Below are positions 1 to 11,989 of a stretch of DNA of 64,000 bases, piece after piece. The stretch is from Isoetes taiwanensis (taxonomy: Eukaryota > Streptophyta > Lycopodiopsida > Isoetales > Isoetaceae): contig JAJEKV010000586.1 in the NCBI GenBank assembly GCA_021234155.1, forward strand, positions 1-64,000. The letters run 5' to 3'. Both the position numbers and the translations under genes were made by a program. Below the pieces are notes generated by a model, which was not told where the DNA came from, made no database searches, and saw nothing but the letters and a program-made list of their open reading frames with translations. The stretch's first letter is position 1. Every line of letters begins with the position of its first letter.

Positions 1-2261
1 AAACCCCATTTTGGCTTCTCCCAAGAGTCCCCATATCATGATCTTGAATGGACATTTGAGAAGTGCTAATATGATCAAGCTGCTATGTTCTGAATCTCCT
101 AGACCAGCTGCAGAGAATCCTGGCTGACATCCACAACGTGTTCATTATTTTGAATTGTGATCCATCAATAAAAGGATAAGTGTCCACGTCTCGGACTTCT
201 AGATCCAAGTTCTCATGTCCAGCATCCATGGAATTTGGTTTCCAGATTAAACTAAAGAAGCCTGACAAAACAGGCTAGTTCTTTAAAAATAGCCGCCCAT
301 GCACTTTTTAGTAAGGAGGTCTACAGCAAAGGTTGATCCACATTGGATATCCCCTGTTTCAAGATTAATGATCTGCAACAACATGGTCATTGCAACTGAT
401 TCTTATGTACAATTTACTGCGACTTCCTTGTGCAATGGCACATAAGAACGCCCCAACCAGCAGCTCAAGAAAAAACAGCGTACCAGTATCTAATATTAAC
501 GCATATAACCCAGCAGGAAAGGCAAATTCTGCAGAAACGACAGAGATTAGCTGTTAATCAGCAATTTGAATTAACTCACTCGCCGCAGGGTATAACAAAT
601 ATAGCCTATATACGCAACGTATTCAAAGGTCAAGACTAATACAAGGACAATTTTAACACAATCCTTCATCAACAGAAACAGCCCAAGAAAAAGCATCCAG
701 TTCCTTTAAAAAAAAGCCAAATAGAAAGATTAGAAGCTAACAGCACCTCCTAATTCCACAAAACTGGGAGTTCTTTGTGCAAATTTACAAGGAAGGGCAA
801 AATCTTTGCCGGAAGAAGAAAAAGGAATGAATTATGGGGGAGAGAGGGCAAATTAGGGCATGGATCCGTGGGCGACATAGCCGCAAGCCCCATTGACGGA
901 GAGGAGGGAATGGGGCAGACAAATGCTAAAACCAGACCTAGTAGACTGCCCAGGTAGGGCGATGCCGAAGCTCTCGCTTCGACATATACGACCCTTCCTT
1001 TGCACCCTTGCCAATGGCATATTTTTTAAATATCCTCTTTTATCCTGGACACGTGGATCTTGACATCACATTCCTGATTTATTATTTATGCCTGTCGGCG
1101 CCTGGCTTGTATTTTTTATTGCCACTAGCTGCTGCATCCTTTCTAATGCCTTTGCGGTCAAATATATACCTACACATGTTACTCTTCTAGACCCCTCACA
1201 AATTCTTCCTTTGCGCGTTGCACGCATGTTGTACCCACACAATCTTCACACCATTTTTGCGTACTATAATGTGACATTGTCTGTGCTTAACACCTAGCCC
1301 CTCACCTAAGCGTTTATTATTAAATGGACAATCCAGATCAATTCGAATGGTGATCAGACGGCCAAAACTCCCGAAGCGGGGTGTTAAAGAAGATCTTCGG
1401 TGCAGCTCATGCTTTACTGGAGTTGTAACACTTCCGAGCCAGGGTGTTATCTATCCCATATTAGTTGTACACCATGAGAGTTCAAGAAGGTGAGGTGCTG
1501 CTTTGACAAATCCTGACATACTCCTTTTTGAGATAGGTAGGCTCAATAGCCCCAGTAGAAGAACCATATATGAGAGTCTCCCTTCACAGCCCACTAGATC
1601 CTTTAACAGGCTTGCCTAACCCCTCTTACAACAATTGCTGCAATTCTAGCCTATCCACTTGGCCTACCACATTATACATTTTTGACGTGTTCCTACTTTT
1701 AACCGTATGGCTGTAGAAATTATAAAATCCCTTGAATTTGACCTCGACCTCTTCCTTGTCCTTAGTGCAGGACGTTTTTGCATGTTGAAGTCGTCCCGTG
1801 TTCCTATTTGGTTCTTGGTTGTTTCATCTTGCATATCTGTAGTAAGCTAACAGGATTGAAGCGCCTTTGTGGTATGCCAACTATTAGATGATCTTAAAAC
1901 AAGGAAAAGTCGGGCCTGTGTTTGGAAAAACCAGGAAATGTATGCAATCAACGTTTACTTCGTGCAACAATAACTTCGTGTGCCTGTGTGTAGGTTAGTT
2001 CTAGCATTACAGTGGATCCTAATTTTATAAAATGATGTCTTTTGGATAATTGATTGCCAGAAATGGAGTTGGATATCGTCTTTTCTGCCTTCTACTTCTT
2101 CTGTTGACGAGGTTACTAGCATTGCCAATGCCCATCACATATGCAGACAGCAGATGTTGTAATCCAAGTAAGCACTTTGTGTGCAAATGTACATATGAAC
2201 AATATCCTATATGATTATCCATGTAGAAATTGTTAAAATATTTATGTTTGGGTTGTTCCAG
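1..2261. other. Intergenic, no gene recognised
   Basis: Only short reading frames (under 100 codons) occur, with no recognisable domain. The stretch is AT-rich and holds no clear tandem repeat or terminal repeat. The last few hundred bases lead into the TIO-like exon through a pyrimidine-poor but usable splice acceptor at 2260-2261, so decayed upstream exons or introns of that gene may lie here, though I could not read any. Confidence 0.5.
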
Positions 2262-2670
2262 GGCCGTGCTTGGAGTTGCTTGATTCAAATGACCTTAGCA
2301 AGCTTGTTGCTCTTGTGTCAAAGATGGTACAGAACTCCAGAGTCTTGGCAATTGAGATAGTCAAAGAAGGTTTTATGTCTCCAGTTCTTATGGTTAAGTT
2401 GATGGACCAATCAAAATGTGGTATTCGATGTTCTTATCATAATATCTAACCTTGCTTGAATGTCAAAGGTATCCTTGTTCAATTTCATATAGTGTTTGAT
2501 ATCATTTTTCTTAATGCAACATGTAAACTTAGGAATTTTATGTCCATAGTGGATCCAAATTTGTGGGCATCAATAAGATATTTCTTTACACACAGTGATC
2601 CAAATGTGCAGGCAAAGATATGTAATTCTTGGGGCAACATGTGCCACCATCCCCCATACTTCTATAATTC
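2262..2670 (+). pseudogene. TIO: TIO/FUSED-type kinase fragment (ARM-repeat region), broken
   Basis: Two exon-like blocks encode part of the C-terminal armadillo-like region of plant FUSED kinase (TIO), a cytokinesis protein of the phragmoplast. Block 1 (2262-2468) reads CLELLDSNDLSKLVALVSK, then VQNSRVLAIEIVKEGFM and VKLMDQS; one frameshift later it continues as VFDVLIIISNLA and meets a stop. It ends at a GT donor (2469). Block 2 (about 2550-2670) reads SIRYFFTHSDPNVQAKIC and GNMCHHPPYFY. The 81-bp segment between starts with GT and ends with AG, so intron structure is kept and this is not a processed copy. The kinase domain and all other exons are missing; the residues after about 2670 no longer fit the family. 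The gene is broken by the frameshift, the stop and truncation. Family assignment rests on remembered sequence motifs, not a search. Confidence 0.62.
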
Positions 2671-2830
2671 CAAACCTCTGCAATATGCTGATTTCAAAAT
2701 CTTAGCACAAGCTTGCGTTATTTGGAGAAGCTATTAATTGCAGCATTCCAAATATTTGAGCAAATCCTATTGTCTCCTCTCTTTTTGGGTTGCCCCTAAG
2801 GGGGCAAACCCTTGTTTATGTGGGGTTTGT

Positions 2831-2872
2831 GGCATATTCTAGGTATATGCCAGTATATGCCTAGAATATGCC
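2831..2872. repeat. Perfect 13-bp inverted repeat (hairpin)
   Basis: GGCATATTCTAGG at 2831-2843 is the exact reverse complement of CCTAGAATATGCC at 2860-2872, with a 16-bp spacer that is itself rich in TATATGC. It would form a short hairpin in DNA or RNA. No target-site duplication or larger element could be drawn around it. Confidence 0.7.
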
Positions 2873-5451
2873 GATGACTGCCAAAAACCCATTATTGGCT
2901 GTAAATGCTCGGTCACTTGTGTTAGTGGGCAGCCACTCTCGAAACCGGCCAACCGGAGAGGTCTCCTCTCGTGCAGATGGCGAGTATTTTGAGTGTTGAG
3001 TGTGTGGGTATGCTATTGCCTAGCCCATTTTTTGCAGAGATTGCTTTCGATTCTATGCATTAGGGAAAGTATGCCTCATTTTCATCTGATTGAATGTGTC
3101 CACATTATCGCCTGTTGAAAACAACTTGCCTCAGCTATTCCACATTATGATATGCTTAGCAGAAGGTTTGAGGATTTCAAATGCGGTTTAGTTTGATGGA
3201 GTGGGTTCTATGCAGTTTATCATGATAAGCATAGACATGCATATCCGATGAAGTGACCAAAGTTGCGCCATGATGGCATTATGAATTAAGGGTTGTTTGA
3301 GGTCATTTCCGGTAATCCGGACTTGATTACTTTTATCACAAAAATAAGAGAGTATTGTTGGGCAAGATATGAGACCTATTTTTTTATGTCGGGAGGTGCG
3401 GATCTATTGGAGGACAAGGCTTATGCATGAGCATGTGAAGAATTATACTACTATTTTTTACAATGTGTGTATCTAGTTATCCTTGCATTGTGTATCTACT
3501 TCTTGATCATGGTTTGATAAATTCTGTTGCGTTTTAATCTCATTCCATTATACTTGCTTGGACATATTTATTAACCATGTGGTACAAGACTACTGAGGGA
3601 ATAAATAGGATAAGGTTGGAGGACATGGAAGCTTCGATTGAAGAGTGATGTTTTAAAGGAGGCTTCTAGGTATCTCGCCATTTGTGTTGAATTTTTTCTC
3701 TGTTTTAAAGACACAACTTTTACGATTTATTAATTTTCATGAAGGTATACAAATAAAACATTGGTGTCAATGGTGTGTGACGAGAAGCCGGATGGTGGAT
3801 CCTTGACCAATGGGAGAATGTTAGCGAAGTTTTTGTGTGGAGACTCGCTAGAGGTAAATATAGGTTTTACATTATCTATGAGAGCGGATTAGTTTTAAAA
3901 TGGCTCTATACACCTCCTCATGTTGCAGTGCGGGTGTATGAGCGTTTGTAGCAGAAGGTTATAAAGTTGAATATGAAGCCTACCCATCACCGATGAGAAA
4001 GCTCCCAAGGAAACTGATTTTGACTTATTGGTAATTTGTTTTCTCGGCTATGTTTGAGATAAAACATAAAAGCAATGTAGGCCAGAAGGAATTAGTGTAT
4101 TGGAAAGTGTCCTTTGAATATTCTTGTTATTTTGTTGTTGTTAAGGATCATAATGTGTATCTACAAATTGTTTAGGTGGAACACATGTCAAAGGTGGATT
4201 CGAGGATACAGACTTGTGTTTTCAATTACCTTATGGGCCATGGTAGGGCGACCCGGCATGGTGATTTGCGACCATTACACATCTCGACCCGAGCAGGACC
4301 TGGCGGTAATAGATCTCAAAATTTTGACGGGAACCTTAAAATAGAGCGTATGAATGCTTTCCATCATATAATGATGTTCGAAGATGTAAATGTCATATTA
4401 TCACCAGGTTTTTCATCCTTATTATGGACTTGCCTATTGATTAAGCAAAGCGGCACAAATAGTTGCACTTATTCATGAATTTACATTTACATGAAAGAAG
4501 ATGCTTCTCTCGCACACCATCCTAAACCATATCAAGCATAAATAATTTCTCTAGTAAAAAAAAAAAAAAACTGGAATGTAATGAAGTGAAATGTTTGCTT
4601 GCATAAGAGTCTAGGTAGTATGGGCAAAACTGTCCAGAAAAGTTCTTTGTCAATGAGCTTACTCATTGCACATATTTTCAACATGCGAAGAATTCAAAGG
4701 ACACTTTCTTACGGACTCTTTCTTGAGTACTCGGACGATGCAATTGAGGAAGCTCAGTTAGAAGAATCATTGCGGAGAGGGGAATATCTTTGTAATAAGA
4801 AGCCTTATTTCGCATGTTAGAAGATTTGCTTTAGACAAATAGCAAACATTATGGATGCATATTCTTGTGTGTCGGTCTTATATCAGCTTGAATAAAAGTG
4901 GGTGTATTTCAATTGATGGAAAAAATTAAATCATGTCTTGATTTTATCTCTTGTGTCGATAACGGGGTGGTTGTTAAGCCAAGAGACAACTTGATACAAT
5001 AATTGATAAATGTTCGCAATGCGAGGTCCGGGGAATGGTGCCGTTTTGGAGAAGCATTCTATCTTAAAGATGTATCTCTTTCACGGTCAAAAGAAAACAT
5101 CTTCACATATCTGGATATTCTAGGTGCTCCTCATGTATGCCGGTAAGCAACTAATGTGTATGGTGGTAACTATATCTATTCTTACGCATTGCCTAAGGCT
5201 TTTAAGTGCGACTTAAAGACCATTGTGAAGATGGTTATAAGGTGATTGTTATTCTAGGCTTGTAGAGACCTTTTAATTATTGTCTCATTAGTTTTTTTGG
5301 TCTTCTTTTGTTCTAGATTAGGTTATGGTGGAATCATGCCTTTTTGTTGAAAATGTTGTTTTCCCTAGTCGACCATTAGTAAAACATTCTTGTCTAGGGG
5401 TCTTCCTAAAAGCATAATATGGTTATTGTTCTGGAAGATTCTATGATGAAG
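2873..5451. other. Gene-poor stretch with unidentified exon-like pieces
   Basis: No intact gene. Three pieces look like decayed exons of unrecognised genes on the plus strand. About 3746-3853 stays open (VCDEKPDGGSLTNGRMLAK) and ends at a GT donor at 3854. About 4176-4478 stays open for 100 codons after a TTTAG acceptor and contains VDSRIQTCVFNYLMG. About 4599-4820 stays open for 73 codons and is rich in charged residues near its end. I could not name a family for any of them. A run of A residues lies at 4557-4570. Confidence 0.3.
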
Positions 5452-5715
5452 CTTTTCTTTGGAAGAGATGCTAGTCGTGCTTTGGCAAAAATGTCGATTC
5501 GAGGAGAAGGATTTAAGCGGTAATTTGGAAGGTGCGAGCACACAAGAACTCGAAGTCCTAAAATGACTGGGAGAGTAAAGTTGTTGGGAAGTATGCTAAA
5601 GTTGGTCAGGTAATCGGTTTAAGTAAGGAGAAAGATGCAAAGGAGGAAAAGATACCACGAAGGATGAAAATGAAAAGGTGAGAGAAATTGCGCCTGATGA
5701 AGGCATCATGCGATC
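5452..5715 (+). pseudogene. MSBP: Membrane steroid-binding protein (MAPR/cytochrome b5-like) fragment, frameshifted
   Basis: The reading starts with FGRDASRALAKMSI, the hallmark of the cytochrome b5-like haem-binding domain of plant membrane steroid-binding proteins (MAPR family), which sit in membranes and modulate receptors and lignin P450 enzymes. It then shifts frame near 5500 into EEKDLSGNLEGASTQELEVL, and again near 5560 into NDWESKVVGKYAKVGQ, and goes on into the charged tail typical of the family (KDENEKVREIAPDEG). Order and spacing fit the C-terminal half of the domain and the acidic tail. The N-terminal membrane anchor and the first part of the domain are absent. At least three frame changes make this a dead copy. 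The absence of an intron in the fragment does not tell whether it was retrocopied. Confidence 0.72.
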
Positions 5716-7129
5716 TACTCAACGTTGGTTGATAATCGAGGCGGCGGTGAAGAGGCCACATCCCCAACCCTAAAGTGCACCCTCAAGTTGAGGAACATGA
5801 GAAAAGTGGAGATAATATCCCAAGGACTTTGCATCCCGAAATGGAGGAAGCAGAGTCACGAAAAGCTTAAGCGATATGAAACCTGGCATTTACAGACAAA
5901 GGGAAATGAGGCTGATTCTCATGTGAAAGTTGTTCAAGTGCAAGATCTGAATCTTCCGAGGATTTAGCCATAAAAGAAAACCTGATGTTAAGGTGGTACA
6001 AATTGAATATGGTTCTCTAGAGCATGCCGGCAACATTTCTTGATACGGGGAAACAAAAAGTTGCATTGGCATAAATTCAAAGTATATAGTTATGGCATAG
6101 GGCTGTTGAATAGAGTTTTATTGGACAATTTACTTTGTTGAATTATTGGTTCGTGTTGTAAATATTCTTTGCAACTTGTGTAAATAATGGTGTAAGGCTT
6201 GTGAAACCTATGATTTTTCAAGGATTTTGGACTTGACGACAATTGCTCTTTATCAATCTATGTTTCATAGACAAGTGAAATTTCGGTCAAGTGGGTTACA
6301 TAAAATCCAATTCTCCCGTAGCGAGGCGCATGCATCTCCATCACGGATATAAGCCATGAGCCCCCTTTAGGACTTTGGCTTTGGCTATGGTGTGCCACTT
6401 CCTTGGCGTTGCTCTTCTTTTTGCTTGCAGTCCATGCTAATGGCCCGTGAAGCTACATTGTCCATATGGATAAATCTGCGATGCCTTCTCATTTTGATAG
6501 CCACAGGAGCCTTGGTATGCCTCCACTCGCCGGCTTGATTCGAGCTCCGGTGGTCATGTCACAAAGAAACATTACGAAGAGAGGGATCACGATTTGGAGG
6601 AAATAGGGGCTCACCATTTGGAGGAAGTGAGGTGAGGGTAAATGTTCGTGTTAAAGTTAGACAATTTTACGGATTGCCATAATGTTTGCTTACGATTTTG
6701 CTTTAGAAAGAAGTCCGGGTTGCGATTCGGAGGTCGAGGATAAGGTGCGTGATTACGGTAAGGCATTCCTCACATTTTTTTCTTGGCTCACTTTTGGTTA
6801 TTGTAAGGCCTTCAAGCTACACGGTTAATGGCCTACATCTTTGGCTGCCACTGGGATGGGCAAATTAAAGTTCAGTAAACCATTACGGCATCTCTTGTTT
6901 CTTGGCGACAATTTGATAGTGTCAAAAGTGATGATCGTTGCATATCTCGTATATGGAGCCTTGAAGGTGCTATCTTTTTGTCGGTTCAAGCTCGCTCTAT
7001 GCTTAATGGAGGAGGGTCTTTGCCATGCACCCACGTTGTCGGTTTTCGATGCATGGCAAAAACACTTTTAGCTATATCAAATGGCAACGAGGATTATGAA
7101 GATGCAATGCTTGGATTATCTTTTTTAAA
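5716..7129. other. Intergenic or decayed LINE 5' part, no gene recognised
   Basis: No domain could be read. The frames closest to 7129 may be the eroded upstream part of the LINE that follows, since the reverse transcriptase begins without a recognisable ORF1 or endonuclease domain. The short frames here show no catalytic motif. Confidence 0.35.
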
Positions 7130-9345
7130 GGAATGGAGTTAATCCTTGCTTTTCGGGAACAACATTGGCAAAAGAAGTTGGAATCTGTTCCAACATATGA
7201 TATAATGGGCAAGGCAATGTATGCAAAACATTACCCTTGCAAGAAGGCCCAAGTCTTTGGAAATCACGATTCGGACGTGGAACAAGGCTTGCGGCGTCTT
7301 GCCAATGGGAAAGCCCCTGACTTGGATGGTATGCGGCGAGAATTGCTTAAGTGGCGGGGCCGTCCATAATACCGGTCTTGTGCGTTGTTCAACAAGGCAT
7401 TACGGGAAGGTTTCCGTTGCAGTGGACCAATAGCGAGTTGTTCCCATATATAAGGCGGGTGACCCACACGCTTGACCAATTATCGAACAATCATGGTCAT
7501 TCGGTGTTTGCAAAATTGCTTCCGGGATTCTCGAAAGCTGACGATTGGCCGGGAGGAAGGCGGCAGAGGTGCGCCCTCACCCAGGCGGATTCAGACCCCG
7601 GCACTCAACCATTGACCACATCTTCACGCCATTCTTCGATTGAAGACGCCGAGAACCGCCGGGATCTATATTGTTGCTTTGTGGATTTTCGCGGCGGCGT
7701 TTGACACCTGCCGCCTCGGGAAAAAACTATGGGCAAGACCGCAACAATCGGGGTTCTGTAGATTTGCGAGAATGCAATGTAGGGAAGCTATCCCGAAAGA
7801 TGCTCGGGTCGGTTGCGGCGGACAAGCCAACCATTTGATAGCGAGATCGGGGTTCATCGGGGATGCCCTCTCTCCCCAATATTGTTTGGGATTTACATTG
7901 ATCAATTGGAGTCGGGTTTGTCGATAATGGGGCGATGGAGCTCACCTTCTCTATCGATCATCGAACCGCTTTAATATATGCTAATGATGTGAACCTCTAG
8001 CTTACACACAGCCGGACATGCAACGACATCTCGATGCCACGGACACATTATGCCGGCGATATGCGTCAACACCGCCAAGACTAAGGTGGTTTTCATATCA
8101 TCTTCACGTCCCCGAGGGTCCCCTCCTTCGCCATCGAGGCCAAAATGTGGAAGTTGCATCCACATACAAATATTTGGGAGTGGAGTTTCCTTCTACTATG
8201 CACTGGGACACATCCATACGGCCACAAGTGACTGGCAGTCGGAAGGCACTATATGCAATGCAAAACAATAGTCATAGAGCTTGAGTTGTATGATTGGGCC
8301 CATCGGTCCACACTGTTCAAGGTCTTAGTGGAGCTGTCCTTTTATCCGGGGTGGAAGTATGGGGCCCGATAGTATCACTTGCTACTTGGAATGACTTGGA
8401 GCGAGTCGAGAAAGCCTTCTTAGTAATCGAGCACTAGGGGTGAAGTCCACAGTCCCCATATCAAATTCTCTTGCGAGAGGCGTGGATTCTTGCCTCTTCG
8501 GGGAGGGCGGCCCTTGATCGCCACATTGTCTATTTTCGGAAGGTGGTCAATATGGACGATGCTCGTCTCCCTAAACTAGCTTATATCATGGCAATGGGAG
8601 CCTCAAGGCCCTGCTGGAGGGAAAAGAGAGCTCAATGGTTGGCTAGATGGAATGCGAGGAGCACGTGTGCATACATGTGCAAACAGGCGACGCCATAGCT
8701 TGAGGCAATATCTTGACGATTGCTTCCTCGCAAGCTTTGGGATGCCAATGCCTTGAACAGTCAAAGAATGACACACTACCACGCCACATAAATCCCACAT
8801 TGAAGCGAGGCCCCGCAATGCTACCCGTACCCACTTGCCCATGAAAAGCGCGAACTCATTGCCTCCATTCGCCACGAGGGGCAACATCATCTTAATTGAG
8901 GGCCGGCGGATGGATTGGTGAGGCGCCGGGGCGGGCTCACGTCAATGCTACCAAATGGGAGTCGTGAGGATGAATCTCATACCCTTCAAAGTTGCCCAAA
9001 GATATGATCAAATTCCGGACCACGATATGCCGAAGTTGGTCGGCCCGACCGGCCGTTACATGTGACATTGAGCACGGCATCCGCATGCAGGTCTTTGGGA
9101 TCATATCTTCAGGAGGTTATGGACATGCGAGATCAGCTATGTCCGGGCACACACTTGACATGTATATAAACATTGATGTATACTTTATGCGGTTTGGCGG
9201 ACATTCTTAATGCGCTCGCGGTTTTCCCTCGAAAACCCTTCTGCGGGGTTTTAACCCGGACAATAATAAGTTTGATCGCTCCTCTTATGGGTCCCATAGG
9301 CCGATTGGCCTCAGTGGACGATAAAAAATCATTCTCATTCTCATA
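7130..9345 (+). mobile_element. LINE family A, decayed reverse transcriptase and 3' end
   Basis: A non-LTR retrotransposon reverse transcriptase can be followed across all three frames. Order of motifs: LANGKAPDLDGM near 7295; a GFRP-like block with STIDHIF near 7590; FVDFRAAFD-like near 7680; HRGCPLSPILFGIYIDQLE near 7855-7910; YAND near 7978 in place of the usual catalytic YADD; NTAKTKVV near 8070; VEVASTYKYLGVEF near 8150. The C-terminal part runs to about 9150. The 3' end (about 9220-9345) has TCGAAAACCCTTCTGCGGGG and the motif CCCATAGGCCGATTGGCCTC, followed by an A-rich tail. Many frameshifts, several stops and the altered catalytic motif show it is dead. The same 3' end occurs at 42.0-43.1 kb and, inverted, at 13.3-13.5 kb. 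ORF1 and endonuclease were not found. Confidence 0.82.
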
Positions 9346-11431
9346 TGTTAACTTCTAATTCAAATACTATAGGGGAGCCACACTATGATATGAAGATGTA
9401 TTGGAAATATGCACCGGGTTGGCTTTTCGAGGAGGCGGCTTTAGTGATTGTCAATAGGCGACAGGTAACAGTAAGGAAAAGAATTTTCCATGCCGGTTTT
9501 CAAGCATTGGAATAAATGTCTTTGGTATCATTATTTACATATTACACAATATGCGGTCTCATGTCATGGAAGATCGGGATCCTTCATTTTACGGATGTGA
9601 TGTTTTGCCAGTGATGGCTCGCCTTGTTAAGTTTGAAGGCCATTTAATGACAGTAACCTATGAAAGTTCCTGACAGAGAGGTATTCTTGTTTTTGGGTTT
9701 GTATATTTTGTATAGTGCGTCACTAATATAAAGCCAGAGAAGGCTAGTCGTCCTAATATAAAGCTAGAAGAGGCTTGTCTTCATAGAAAACTAGATGTAC
9801 AAAACATTTAGCAATAATGTGGTATCATTCTATTTTTCTCTCTAGCTGTCTTATATATTTCTCTTTGTAGTGTACATGGAAGTTGTCTAAATTATACTGG
9901 TCATTTGCTCTGAAAGAAAAGACATGCTTTACGAAATTTCATAAATCTAAATTGTAGATGCATGTTAGCGGTGATGTGTTAGAATGAGTAAAAGAGGGTA
10001 TCTATTTTGGAAAAATAAGTCCATATTTAGCTAAGTCAAAAGGCTAAGGCTATGTGGCTCTCTTTGAACTAATCAAAATTGTAAGTTCTTCTTTGTGAAG
10101 GAAATAGTCTCTCTTCAATTCATTATGTAGAGGAAGGTCTCAGGATCTGGTTTGCGCATGCCGCATAATTCTTGGCAACTTTGCTCTAATTTTAGGAACT
10201 TGCCCATACTGCATGTTTACTGGGAATGGTGTTCTATTTTTAGGCACTTAAAAGGTATGTTCTGATTGCTTTAAGAATTTGAAGGTACGTTTTGAGTTTA
10301 GATGTTATCGAGGACACCAACGTCAAGACACCAATGTCAAGATGTCCATGATAAAAATTTTTTGAACTTTTCAAATTCTTTTTTTTCCTTGAATCAACAC
10401 TTTCTTGAGTGGAGCATTACTAAATCAATGGATTCATGTGAAAAAAAGAAGGATGCATTAGAATATTAATAATAATCTTAGGAGATTCAATTGGAGTGGT
10501 CGTCTTTTGAAGACATGGCATTAAAGTTCCTTAATTTAACTTACATAATTTATCGGGTTCCTTAATTACATAGTTTTGAATCTCAAGTGCTTAAATGATT
10601 TGTTATACTTTCTCTTGGTTATGGTTTGACATTCCAATTGTTATGTGTAATACTATTTATTATGTTATAGCCTACAGGTTGGCTGGATGTCTGGTATGCC
10701 TCCTCGCTGGTATTGGCTCGAATTTCTGACTCTTTGTATTTACAATACAAATGTATCTATGCCCGGCAACGTCGGGCACCCATTACTAGTATTACCAAAG
10801 CACGAATTGGCTCTTTTTTACCACTGGGTATTCTATTCTTAACATTTGTATACATTCACTATGAAAATAACAACATGTATTCATACGGGGCACAATACAA
10901 TTTCCATTCTTGATGTAACTACACAAAGCATTCTTCATGAATGGCTAATGTGTTTTAGACAAAGAACATAATCACGTCAATCCCAATGGTCTAGGCACTG
11001 AGCTTCGCAAGCCTCTTCTTGGTCCATATACAATTCATAAACAAAACAAAACAAAACAACACAAAACAAAGCCCCCATTCAAACCATTAATAAGCCTTGA
11101 CACATGAAATGATCTAACAAGAACCATAAAAAGTAAAAGCGACAACAAGAAACATGAAAACACACTTTTGGGCTACCTGGGAGGGCAACCCGTCGTCTAA
11201 AGACACCTTGTTTTTATAGTAATATTGAAAGTAGTGTAGTAGAACAACTATCATAGTAAATGCCATGCATTCAGTAGCCATACTCTAGATGGTCAACAAT
11301 TTCCACCTACACTCACAACAGACATCAAATTATCATGCCACTGAATAGTACGAGGCATGATAGCCTCGTGAGATGACATAACAGACTTCTTCCTCGCTGC
11401 CTTCTTCCAATTGACTCTTTGCCATGACTCT
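9346..11431. other. AT-rich intergenic DNA with small repeats
   Basis: No gene recognised. A piece near 9370-9465 stays open (GEPHYDMKMYWKYAPGW) and could be an exon relic. A 30-bp direct repeat is at 9723-9781, and an AAAAC-type simple repeat at about 11039-11070. At about 11165-11215 there is a GGGCAACC...ACACCTTGTTTT block that recurs near 41320-41355, a likely dispersed repeat. Confidence 0.4.
9723..9781. repeat. Two-copy 30-bp direct repeat
   Basis: CTAATATAAAGC starts at 9723 and again at 9753, each followed by an AGA/AGGCT block. Two imperfect copies of a 30-bp unit; no further copies follow. Confidence 0.65.
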
Positions 11432-11803
11432 TTAAGCGCATCTTTGAATACTAGGACCATCAGCTACAACAAGCTCAGAAGCATAAGAGGCAGAAGCAAC
11501 ATCGTGAAGAGTAGTAGGAACTATAGCTGCAGCTGATGGTGCTAAGGATGACACCACCGGAACTGTATGTAGAGCATCTTCCATAGCCGAGGAATGCAAA
11601 GCAACTGGCAAAGGTTGATCATGAACAGATGAAGAGATAACAATGGGAGCTTGAACCTGGGAAGAATGTTGAACAGATGCCTGAGACGCATGAGTACCTT
11701 GACGAAAGCTAACAAAAGCCTCCTTATCAGGAAACAGACGGGCTAATTCTGGACCATTCAGAAGTTTAAGATCCAGCTTTTTATACCAAGGCCCGCTCTT
11801 CAC
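11432..11803 (-). CDS. Hypothetical 123-codon reading frame, probably transposon-derived
   Basis: The frame begins MKSGPWYKKLDLKLLNGPEL and ends in a long Ala/Ser/Val-rich stretch without structure. The frame stays open upstream of the ATG (KEENPFLQAPLEKPDCIVV), so the annotated start is probably not the true one. It faces the DUF4283-like LINE ORF1 about 270 bp away on the other strand. I do not recognise a domain. It could be the tail of a LINE ORF1 or gag-like protein, or a chance frame. Confidence 0.3.
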   Translation of the reverse strand: MKSGPWYKKLDLKLLNGPELARLFPDKEAFVSFRQGTHASQASVQHSSQVQAPIVISSSVHDQPLPVALHSSAMEDALHTVPVVSSLAPSAAAIVPTTLHDVASASYASELVVADGPSIQRCA

Positions 11804-11989
11804 AACTATACAATCTGGCTTCTCCAGTGGTGCTTGAAGAAAGGGATTTTCCTCCTTTGCAAGGCACTGCGAATAAGGGAGCAGAAGTTAATGGAAGTTG
11901 CATCAAACAGGTACAGATTCTAGTCCTAATCTAGTTCCTCAGCCTCGAGCAAATGATAGTGCTTAGAAGTCATCTGATTCGGTTGCAAA

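Noticed and set aside
1365-1450. CGAAGCGGGGTGTTA... segment resembling an LTR edge or structured RNA
   Set aside because: No matching repeat elsewhere in the window and no consistent fold by eye.
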